From Chitinophaga pinensis (GTDB lineage Bacteria > Bacteroidota > Bacteroidia > Flavobacteriales_D > Crocinitomicaceae): a stretch of DNA of 64,000 bases. The position numbers and the translations under genes are program-made. Positions 32,220-39,660 of this stretch are shown piece by piece; the stretch's first letter is position 1, and each line of letters starts with the position of its first letter. Below the pieces are notes generated by a model. The model ran no database searches. It was not told the DNA's origin and worked only from the letters and a program-made list of their open reading frames with translations. The stretch spans positions 186,001 to 250,000 of the forward strand of contig CAMCYF010000001.1 in NCBI GenBank assembly GCA_945883825.1, written 5' to 3'.

Positions 32220-32283
32220 CTAGATTTTTTTTGTAATATTGTTTGAAAATCAACTAAATATATTGAATACAGCTTATCTATTA

Positions 32284-32796
32284 ATGAAAAACGCCATTTA
32301 TACTCTCTTTCTATTTACTTTATTTGCTTGCAATAATGAAGTATCAATTACAGCTATTGAAGTATCTCCAAGTTGGAGGGGCACGCCAGGGAAATTAGTT
32401 ATAAAGAAAGGGGATTTGGTTGATACTATTTATGATGGTCATTTTGGAAATACTCCTGAGTATAAATTATGGAAATATTTAGGTGAAGAATATTTATATA
32501 CTAGTTGTGAAACGTTTAATGGAGGAGATAATTATCAAACATTTGGTTTATGGTCATTAGATGATGATGCTTTTTTAGACACCCTTTTCTATAAAGAATT
32601 AAATACTAGTAAAGAAATTCAAATTAGGGGCAAAACAGCAGGCAATTTCAATTGGATCAGTAGAAAAGGTAAGCTAAAACTAGTTAAAAACACTATAGTT
32701 TTTGAAATGGATTCTATTGTTACCCTTGTTGAAAATGATGAAATAATCGATACTATTTCATTTGGAAAGAGTTTTAAAAGGATTAAGTTGAAGTAG
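32284..32796 (+). CDS. hypothetical lipoprotein
   Basis: MKNAIYTLFLFTLFACNNE lipobox from internal Met; no family recognised. Confidence 0.65.
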   Translation: MKNAIYTLFLFTLFACNNEVSITAIEVSPSWRGTPGKLVIKKGDLVDTIYDGHFGNTPEYKLWKYLGEEYLYTSCETFNGGDNYQTFGLWSLDDDAFLDTLFYKELNTSKEIQIRGKTAGNFNWISRKGKLKLVKNTIVFEMDSIVTLVENDEIIDTISFGKSFKRIKLK

Positions 32797-32818
32797 CTTT
32801 TAATCTAAATTATTAATT

Positions 32819-33478
32819 ATGAACCAACTTATCAAAAATATTGAATTATTATCAAACCAAAAAAGTTTTAGGTTGGGAATAAGAAATACTGCCGAGAATT
32901 TATGGTTTTTAATGCACTTTAAAGAATTGGAAATTCTTAATACAGTAATTTGTCACCAACAATATAGTGAGTTTAGAACTGCAAAAACCAAGTATCCTAG
33001 TAGGCGGTTAAAGAAAAAATTTGCTAATACAGCTGATTTTCTAGACTATTTAAGCCCTATTTCTGGGTCCACAAAAAGAATTTTTCTTTATGAAATAGCA
33101 TTTACCAATGGCTGGAAAATTAAAGAGCATTGCTACACCCATTTTACTATATATACAAATTCATTAGACGAGAGAAACACACTAATAAATCACCTTATTA
33201 ATTCAGTAGGGTATGACCCAATTGCTATTGAATCACTGGAGCCTAATATCACTTATTATTTTAAGGCTTCTGGTTCATTAAAGGATTATAAATTTGATGT
33301 TTCACCAGATGAGTTTTGGAGTGAGGAGAGATTACAGAAATGGAAAGATGCATACATAAAAAAACAATATACAGAGGAAGAAGTAGTAAAGGGAGAGCCC
33401 TTTATAAATTCCAACAATCTTTTACTAGATTTTCCTTCTATTAAACTTAAAGGGTGGATTGAAGGATATCCTTTTTGA
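32819..33478 (+). CDS. hypothetical protein
   Basis: 219 aa ORF 22 nt after the preceding gene; no family recognised. Confidence 0.6.
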   Translation: MNQLIKNIELLSNQKSFRLGIRNTAENLWFLMHFKELEILNTVICHQQYSEFRTAKTKYPSRRLKKKFANTADFLDYLSPISGSTKRIFLYEIAFTNGWKIKEHCYTHFTIYTNSLDERNTLINHLINSVGYDPIAIESLEPNITYYFKASGSLKDYKFDVSPDEFWSEERLQKWKDAYIKKQYTEEEVVKGEPFINSNNLLLDFPSIKLKGWIEGYPF

Positions 33479-33706
33479 AATTTTACAATTCATAATACTC
33501 AAAACACATGAATGGTTAGCTATATAAGATATATTATATAGGAAGTACGGAAATTATTTATTTACTTATTTTCTTAGTATTAAGCTGTAGAAAGATAGGC
33601 TGTGTCTTTTTCAGACACAAAAATATGTAGGGGGTGGATACCTGTATTATAAGTTGGTGAGGGTAGTTTATGGAGGAGTTATGAGAGGGGAAAATACAAA
33701 AAAGGA

Positions 33707-34396
33707 CTATTCTCCAATTGGGTCTGTAATACCATATTTACTTTTTAAAGCAGTACAATCAAATTTATTATCACCACACTCCAAATATGTTAAAGAATTA
33801 TTTCTACTTAGATCCAAGCTGCTAAGTTGATTTTCATCACAATTCAACCAAGTTAAAGAAGTATTTTTACTTAAATCAAGGCTACTGAATTGATTATTAA
33901 AACAACCCAATTCAGTTAAAGCACTATTTTTACTTAAATCCAAACTGGTAAGTTGATTTCCCCCACAATTCAACCAAGATAAAGCAGATGCACCACTTAT
34001 ATTCAAGCTGATGAGTTGATTAGCATAACAAAACAAGGAGTATAAAGCACTATTTTTACTTACATCTAAGCTTGTGAGTGAATTATAACTACAATCCAAA
34101 ACAGTTAAAGCAGTATTTTTACTTACATCTAAGCTCGTGAGTTGATTACCTTTGCAATCCAAATAAGTTAAAGTAGTAAAGGCTTCTATACCTTTTAAAT
34201 TAGAAATACTCATATCTCTACAATCAATAGTATCATTAAAGGCACTTGCTTCACTAATTTGAATTTCCTTATCTCTATTGGTATTTATAGCTTTATTTCC
34301 AACTAAATATGCTTTAAAGCTAGAATCTGGTATGTTTACAATTTGTCCAAAGCCAAATATTGGTAAAGGGAGCAAAATAAGCAGTAGTTTTTTCAC
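33707..34396 (-). CDS. secreted leucine-rich repeat protein, no recognisable T9SS domain
   Basis: Signal peptide; repeats LTSLDVSKNTALTVLDCSYNS; paralogous N-terminus to 34525..35583 (NIPDSSFKAYLVGNKAINTNRDKEIQISEASAF). Confidence 0.85.
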   Translation of the reverse strand: MKKLLLILLPLPIFGFGQIVNIPDSSFKAYLVGNKAINTNRDKEIQISEASAFNDTIDCRDMSISNLKGIEAFTTLTYLDCKGNQLTSLDVSKNTALTVLDCSYNSLTSLDVSKNSALYSLFCYANQLISLNISGASALSWLNCGGNQLTSLDLSKNSALTELGCFNNQFSSLDLSKNTSLTWLNCDENQLSSLDLSRNNSLTYLECGDNKFDCTALKSKYGITDPIGE

Positions 34397-34500
34397 AGGT
34401 TTTTTTTATCAAATATAAAGTAAAAAGTTAAATCACAAGGGATGGTAGTTTATGGAGGAACTTTGTGAGGGTTAAACAAAACAAAAAAAAGTACCCCAAA

Positions 34501-34554
34501 GATGCTCTGTATAAAATTAATTTTTTATTCCTTCATAATCTTTAGTACTTCTTG
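34501..34554. repeat. 54-bp direct repeat copy 2 (3' end of T9SS LRR gene)
   Basis: Matches 32166-32219 with one mismatch; spans codons KIMKE* of the LRR protein. Confidence 0.9.
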
Positions 34555-35583
34555 TTTATTTCCGGATATTATATTCAAGAAATAAACACCAGGTTTTATT
34601 GAAGCCATACTAAATTTAGTAGCTTTTGTATCTAAAACTTTTACCACTTTACCATTCATATCGGTAAGACTTAAAGAAGAAACTATTCCTAATAATTCCA
34701 AACCTGTAATGGTGAAATCACCATTTGTAGGATTAGGGTATAACATTAGGATATTTCTTTCATTAATATCTAAAATACCTGCTCCACTGCAGTTTAAACT
34801 AAAAGATGCTGTAGCATCTATATCATCAGACCAATTAGCATTACTAAAAGCTACATTATCTACTTCTATGCAGCTTAGATTTGGGTTAACTTCAGCATTA
34901 AAATAAACCATATTAATGTTGTTACCATTTTTTACATCTAAACTTGTTAAATTATTACCAGAACAAGACAAATAGTAAAGTGTAGTACAACCCGATACAT
35001 CTAAACTTGTTAATGAACTATAACCACAATCCAAATAAATAAGTGCAGTACAAATAGATACATCTAAACTTGTTAAATTATTAGTACCACAATCCAAATA
35101 AGTAAGTGCAGTACAAGTAGATACATCTAAACTTGTTAATTGATTATAATAACAAGCCAAATTAGTAAGTGCTGTACAAGTAGATACATCTAAACTTGTC
35201 AAATTATTAGTAGAACAATACAAATCAGTAAGTGCAGAACAAGTAGATACATCTAAACTTGTTAATTGATTATCCGAACAATACAAATCAGTAAGTGCAG
35301 AACAAGTAGATACATCTAAACTCGTTAATTGATTATAAGGACAAGACAAAGTAGTAAGTGATACAAAAGCCTCAATACCTGTTAAATTAGAAATATTCAT
35401 ATAACCACAATCAATAATGCCATTAAAGGCACTTGCTTCACTTACTTGTATCTGATTATCTCCATTGGTATTTATAGCTGTATTGTTAACTAAATATGCT
35501 TTAAAGATAGCATCAGGTATGTTTACATTTTGTCCAAAGCCAAACAATGGTAGAGCAAGAAGTAGTAGAAGAAGTAGTTTCAT
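34525..35583 (-). CDS. secreted leucine-rich repeat protein with T9SS type A sorting domain
   Basis: Signal peptide; seven or more LTSLDVSTCTALTxLxCxxNx repeats; CTD ILMLYPNPTNGDFTITGLELL...IKPGVYFLNIISGNKQEVLKIMKE. Confidence 0.92.
   Translation of the reverse strand: MKLLLLLLLALPLFGFGQNVNIPDAIFKAYLVNNTAINTNGDNQIQVSEASAFNGIIDCGYMNISNLTGIEAFVSLTTLSCPYNQLTSLDVSTCSALTDLYCSDNQLTSLDVSTCSALTDLYCSTNNLTSLDVSTCTALTNLACYYNQLTSLDVSTCTALTYLDCGTNNLTSLDVSICTALIYLDCGYSSLTSLDVSGCTTLYYLSCSGNNLTSLDVKNGNNINMVYFNAEVNPNLSCIEVDNVAFSNANWSDDIDATASFSLNCSGAGILDINERNILMLYPNPTNGDFTITGLELLGIVSSLSLTDMNGKVVKVLDTKATKFSMASIKPGVYFLNIISGNKQEVLKIMKE
34935..35350 (-). repeat. In-gene tandem 63-bp (21 aa) LRR repeats
   Basis: Repeated ACATCTAAACTTGTTAATTGATTA..AAATHAGTAAGTGCWGTACAAGTAGAT blocks. 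Confidence 0.9.
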
Positions 35584-35631
35584 AATTAAATTTTTATCAA
35601 AGGTAGTGTAATAAAAATATAATTAGTTGTT

Positions 35632-35818
35632 TTACAAATATTTAACCACAGAATTAATAAGATTTTGGTTCATCTTATCTACTATATCATTATCAAACTG
35701 CTCTAAATAAATACCTGTAACACTATTTCCATACTCATGTCCTAGTGCTTCTGCTATTAAATCTTTAGAATACCCAAGTTGTTTTGCAACATTCGCGTAA
35801 CTATACCTGAAAACAGAT
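35632..35818 (-). pseudogene. Tyrosine recombinase (integrase) C-terminal remnant
   Basis: Minus-strand translation ASVFRYSYANVAKQLGYSKDLIAEALGHEYGNSVTGIYLEQFDNDIVDKMNQNLINSVVKYL*: R..H-x-x-G..Y catalytic tail of a Bacteroidota phage-type integrase; in-frame stop just upstream. Confidence 0.85.
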
Positions 35819-35823
35819 GCCTT

Positions 35824-35857
35824 CTTCGGCTACATTTCATTTCACTCAAGATAAACT
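35824..35857. repeat. 34-bp dispersed direct repeat copy A
   Basis: CTTCGGCTaCATTTCATTTCaCTCAaGATAAACT; 3 mismatches to 37457-37490. Confidence 0.85.
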
Positions 35858-35953
35858 CCGAATAGATAGAACAGGATTTGCATCAATGAAATAAATTAAT
35901 TTTACCAAAATTACCCTCTAATTTCACAGGACTTTTTTCTTTAATTAATTAGG

Positions 35954-35961
35954 TATATTTG
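35954..35961 (+). promoter_or_regulatory. Candidate -7 box TATATTTG upstream of yhcG-like gene
   Basis: TAnnTTTG match; no good -33 TTG seen. Confidence 0.35.
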
Positions 35962-36078
35962 TTCAAATCAAACTACTTAATTTGATAACTGGAGAAATGG
36001 AATCACAAATAGATAGGATATGGGAGTCCTTTTTACCTGCAGTATCATCAATTTTGAAAACTTATTGAAATAAAACAG

Positions 36079-37068
36079 ATGGAGTTACAAAAACAGTTTA
36101 CAGAAATTACTTCCCTCATTGCTTCTGCAAAGTCCAGAGCTTACCAAGCTGTAAATAAAGAGTTAGTTACCTTGTATTGGCATGTTGGAGAATATGTTAG
36201 CAAACAAGTTAATTCAAAAACTTGGGGTGAATCTGTGGTACAAGAATTAGCAGATTACATTCAAAAATATGAGCCCAATATTAAGGGATTCTCTGCTCAA
36301 AATATTTGGAGAATGAAGCAGTTTTATGAAACGTATGCTGAAAATACAAAACTCTCACCACTAGTGAGAGAATTAACATGGACAAATAATTTAATCATCT
36401 TAACATGTGAATCTGAACAAGAAAAAGAGTTTTACCTTAGGATGTCAAGCAAAGAAAAATGGTCAAAATCTGAATTGCAAAGACAGATAAACAGCTCTTA
36501 TTATGAAAGGGTTATGTTAGCAGATGCAAAACTCTCACCACTGTCGAGAGAATTGCCACAAGATGTAAGCAACACATTTAAAGATACCTATGTTTTTGAG
36601 TTATTGCACCTACCAGAGGAACACCAAGAAAAGGATTTACAGAAAGCAATAGCCCGCAACATAACCAAGTTTTTACTGGAATTTGGTAGAGATTTTGCCT
36701 TTATGGGTGAAGAATACCCATTACAAGTAGGAAACCAGGATTTTGCAATAGATTTAATGTTCTACAATAGAAGTCTAAACTGTATGATAGCCATTGAATT
36801 GAAAAATGAACGGTTTAAACCTGAGCATTTAGGACAACTTAATTTCTATTTAGAAGCATTGGATAAAGACATTAAAAAAGAGCATGAAAACCCAAGTATA
36901 GGAATACTTTTATGTAAGGGAAAAGATGATACGGTGGTAGAATATGCATTAAACAGAAGTCTTTCTCCAACTTTGGTGGCAGATTACAAAACCAAACTAC
37001 CAAACAAAGCATTGCTCCAACAAAAATGGGAAGAAGTATTGGCTAACCTTGAAAATGAAGAGAAATAG
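36079..37068 (+). CDS. YhcG/DUF1016 family PDDEXK nuclease domain protein
   Basis: N-terminal SAKSRAYQAVNKELVTLYWHVGEYVSKQV...FSAQNIWRMKQFYETY; C-terminal FAFMGEEYPLQVGNQDFAIDLMFYNRSLNCMIAIELKNERFKPEHLGQLNFYL nuclease core. Confidence 0.94.
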   Translation: MELQKQFTEITSLIASAKSRAYQAVNKELVTLYWHVGEYVSKQVNSKTWGESVVQELADYIQKYEPNIKGFSAQNIWRMKQFYETYAENTKLSPLVRELTWTNNLIILTCESEQEKEFYLRMSSKEKWSKSELQRQINSSYYERVMLADAKLSPLSRELPQDVSNTFKDTYVFELLHLPEEHQEKDLQKAIARNITKFLLEFGRDFAFMGEEYPLQVGNQDFAIDLMFYNRSLNCMIAIELKNERFKPEHLGQLNFYLEALDKDIKKEHENPSIGILLCKGKDDTVVEYALNRSLSPTLVADYKTKLPNKALLQQKWEEVLANLENEEK

Positions 37069-37104
37069 GCTTAAGAAATAGGGTAGTGGGATTGCTTGAA
37101 TCAA

Positions 37105-37268
37105 TAGACTTAGCTACAAGGCTATGAGATAATCCTTCGGTAGGTACTCCAAACTTATAAAGCCATTATACAAGCTTGTTTTCTGTTTGCAGTCAGTCGA
37201 AAGACTACAGGATAAGTACAATCCTTTTTTACTCTACGCTTGTCTAGAACTAGGTTTAATGTTGCCAT
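37105..37268 (-). pseudogene. Tyrosine recombinase (integrase) N-terminal remnant, frameshifted
   Basis: Minus-strand ATG at 37266-37268: MATLNLVLDKRRVKKDCTYPVVFRLTANRKQACIMAL* (stop at 37155); the next frame continues GFISLEYLPKDYLIAL*, resembling the arm-binding domain of Bacteroidota integrases. Confidence 0.8.
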
Positions 37269-37337
37269 TTGTATTAAAATTATGGCATCCTACTCACATA
37301 AATTTGCATACATATTTGCAAGCATTTGGTCTTTTTT

Positions 37338-37377
37338 AGTGCTTTTCAGTACTTTTTTAGCACTTTTTGGTAGTTTT
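37338..37377. promoter_or_regulatory. Four helically phased 9-bp repeats, candidate integrase arm-type sites
   Basis: AGTGCTTTT(37338) AGTACTTTT(37348) AGCACTTTT(37359) GGTAGTTTT(37369): spacing 10/11/10 bp. Confidence 0.5.
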
Positions 37378-37395
37378 CACCCAAAACTAAAACCC

Positions 37396-37434
37396 ATAAA
37401 AAACCCAGTAAAGTCTTATCTATACTGGGTTCTG
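37396..37434 (-). terminator. Minus-strand terminator next to the truncated tRNA-Asn 3' end
   Basis: Minus-strand AACCCAGTA-n-TACTGGGTTTTTTAT. Confidence 0.75.
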
Positions 37435-37437
37435 TTT

Positions 37438-37454
37438 GCTCCTCCTCTTGGACT
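37438..37454. repeat. att-like 17-bp direct repeat of the tRNA-Asn 3' end
   Basis: GCTCCTCCTCTTGGACT identical to 37544-37560 in the tRNA. Confidence 0.85.
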
Positions 37455-37456
37455 TC

Positions 37457-37490
37457 CTTCGGCTTCATTTCATTTCGCTCAGGATAAACT
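37457..37490. repeat. 34-bp dispersed direct repeat copy B
   Basis: CTTCGGCTtCATTTCATTTCgCTCAgGATAAACT; see 35824-35857. Confidence 0.85.
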
Positions 37491-37509
37491 TCTCGTCCAA
37501 ATCGATCCA

Positions 37510-37543
37510 AACAAAAAAGCCGATCAATAATGACCGGCTTTAC
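37510..37543 (-). terminator. Terminator of tRNA-Asn
   Basis: Minus-strand AAAGCCGGTCA-TTAT-TGATCGGCTTTTTTG. Confidence 0.8.
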
Positions 37544-37544
37544 G

Positions 37545-37618
37545 CTCCTCCTCTTGGACTCGAACCAAGGACCCTCTGATTAACAGTCAGATGCTCTAAC
37601 CGGCTGAGCTAAGGAGGA
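37545..37618 (-). tRNA. tRNA-Asn (GTT)
   Basis: Minus-strand TCCTCCTTAGCTCAGCCGGTTAGAGCATCTGACTGTTAATCAGAGGGTCCTTGGTTCGAGTCCAAGAGGAGGAG; full cloverleaf, anticodon GTT, G discriminator. Confidence 0.95.
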
Positions 37619-37715
37619 ATTTCCCTCAAAAATTGAGAGTGCAAATATAAAAAATTATTTTAAAAATTTGAAATAAAAGCTAAAAATTATTAGTCTTCTT
37701 TTTATTCTAATTTAT

Positions 37716-38222
37716 TTAATGGTGGTGGCCATGTTCTCCGTGCACGTGTCCGTGTGCTATTTCATCTTCATTTGCTGCACGAACGGAAATAATTTCACCT
37801 GAAAAATGTAAAGCTGTTCCTGCAAGAGGGTGATTGAAATCCATTTTTACATTCTCATCATCCACTTCGATAATTCTACCACGCAACTGATTTCCTTCAT
37901 TATCACTCATAGGAACAAGCGCTCCAAGTTTGAACATTTTAGTATCAAAAACCCCTTTTTCATCATGAAAAATAGTTGTGGGAATCATTGCAATGTGTTG
38001 CGCATCGTGTTCACCATAAGCGAGTGCTGCAGGAATTTGGAAATCAAAAAGATCACCACTCGTTTTTCCTTCAATATTTAACTCAAAATCTGGCAACATT
38101 CCACCAACTCCGTATAAAAATACAAGTGGGTTTTCATTTGTCGTTTCTTCAATGTGTTCTCCGGTTTCTTGATCTGAAAGTTTGTATTTCAAAGAAACAA
38201 CTGAATTTGCTGTAATTTTCAT
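37716..38222 (-). CDS. FKBP-type peptidyl-prolyl isomerase, SlyD-like
   Basis: VVSLKYKLSDQETGEHIEETTNENPLVFLYGVGGMLPDFE, C-terminal HGHVHGEHGHHH. Confidence 0.92.
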   Translation of the reverse strand: MKITANSVVSLKYKLSDQETGEHIEETTNENPLVFLYGVGGMLPDFELNIEGKTSGDLFDFQIPAALAYGEHDAQHIAMIPTTIFHDEKGVFDTKMFKLGALVPMSDNEGNQLRGRIIEVDDENVKMDFNHPLAGTALHFSGEIISVRAANEDEIAHGHVHGEHGHHH

Positions 38223-38252
38223 AAGTAGTTTTAGCTTAGTAGATTCGTATTA

Positions 38253-39539
38253 TTACTTTTTGCGCACCAATTCTTTCACAAAGTTAGGTAGCGCAAATGT
38301 ATTGGCATGAATGTCTTCGTTGTAATACCGGAGGCCTTCTTTTGAGACAAATTCTTGTATTTCAGTCTTGTTTTTTACTTCTTTTAAAGTAATATCACCT
38401 TTAATGCCATACTGAAAACTCCACATTCCTGTAGGGTAGGTAGGGACAAAAAACAAGGAGATAGGGGCCTTATCAAGACCAAAAATAGATTGTAAGGTTT
38501 GATTTAATTCAACAAATGCTTTCTCATTAAATTTTGGAGATTCTCCTTGAGCGACTAAAATTCCGTCGTTTTTTAAAGCAGCATAACAGTTTGTGTAAAA
38601 TTCCACAGAAAATAAACCCTCAGCTGGACCAACAGGGTCAGAGCCATCAACAATAATAATATCATAAGAATTTGGAGTAGCATTCTTTAGGAATTCAATT
38701 CCATCATCAACAAGCAAGGTTAATTTTGGATTATCGAATTCTGCAGCGATTTTTGGCAAATGAATTTTACATGCTTCAATTACTTCACCATCAATCTCAA
38801 CCATTGTAACCTGCTCAATGTTTTTGTGTCGCAGCACTTCTCTTGCTGTTCCACCATCACCGCCACCAATAATTAGTACATTTTTGGCATTTGGAAGTGA
38901 AAAAAGTGCAGGATGTGAAATCATTTCATGGTAGTGGAATTCATCTTTTTCCGTTGTCATCACCATATCGTCTAAAGCCAGCATTTTGCCGTATTTATAG
39001 GATTCTAGAATTCTAACACGCTGAAATGGAGATTGCACATCAAATAAAACATCTCCCGTAAACCTTAGTGAAAGCGCTTGTTCTTCGTCTTTGTCTGTAA
39101 ACCAAACATTTCGCGTATAAAAATCAGGATTTTTCCATTCTGCAGCTTTTTGACGCATGCTGGTAATATCAAAATCATTTCTTTGTAATAAATTAACAGA
39201 ACCGCGCTTTAATTCTAGTGCAGAATAAGATTTCGCTCCAAAGCATTCTTTTAAATGATCAAAAGAAATCCATGCGTTCATTTCTCCACACGTAAATAAA
39301 TCAACTGCAGCATAGCCGTATTCTGGCCAAGTATGAATTGCTAGGTGACTTTCTTGAATAACTACAACGCCAGAAACACCATAGGGCGAGAAATGGTGAA
39401 ATGTAGAATTTATAACAGTAGCGCCGGCTTTTTGCGCAGCTGCAACCATGTCTCTTTCAATTGCGCTCACATCGTTCATGATGTGTGGATCACAATTCAT
39501 AAATTCCACCAAAATATGATTTCCTAAAGCTGTACTCAT
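38253..39539 (-). CDS. Fused S-adenosylmethionine decarboxylase (N) - spermidine synthase (C)
   Basis: N-term ...[28 protein letters not shown] (pyruvoyl-type AdoMetDC cleavage region); C-term [40 protein letters not shown]...[37 protein letters not shown]. Confidence 0.94.
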   Translation of the reverse strand: MSTALGNHILVEFMNCDPHIMNDVSAIERDMVAAAQKAGATVINSTFHHFSPYGVSGVVVIQESHLAIHTWPEYGYAAVDLFTCGEMNAWISFDHLKECFGAKSYSALELKRGSVNLLQRNDFDITSMRQKAAEWKNPDFYTRNVWFTDKDEEQALSLRFTGDVLFDVQSPFQRVRILESYKYGKMLALDDMVMTTEKDEFHYHEMISHPALFSLPNAKNVLIIGGGDGGTAREVLRHKNIEQVTMVEIDGEVIEACKIHLPKIAAEFDNPKLTLLVDDGIEFLKNATPNSYDIIIVDGSDPVGPAEGLFSVEFYTNCYAALKNDGILVAQGESPKFNEKAFVELNQTLQSIFGLDKAPISLFFVPTYPTGMWSFQYGIKGDITLKEVKNKTEIQEFVSKEGLRYYNEDIHANTFALPNFVKELVRKK

Positions 39540-39660
39540 TTTATTAATTTATTTTTTTTGTGAGCGCAAAATTACGAATTATATTTAAGCTAAAAAATGA
39601 GCTTATGACTTCGAGTTCACTGAATCTAAAGATTGTTGAAATCCTTTGAAATCAATTTTC

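Noticed and set aside
33600-33630. Hairpin GTGTCT-TTTTC-AGACAC as a terminator or small RNA
   Set aside because: No T-tract on either strand and no flanking gene end close enough; function cannot be supported.
34935-35350. Regularly spaced repeats that could suggest a CRISPR array
   Set aside because: The roughly 63-bp periodic units are in-frame LRR codons (LTSLDVSTCTALTxLxC), not repeat/spacer units.
37240-37530. 96-aa ORF on the plus strand
   Set aside because: It overlaps the integrase 5' end, phased repeats, a terminator and the tRNA-derived repeat, and its sequence is low-complexity; not a credible protein.
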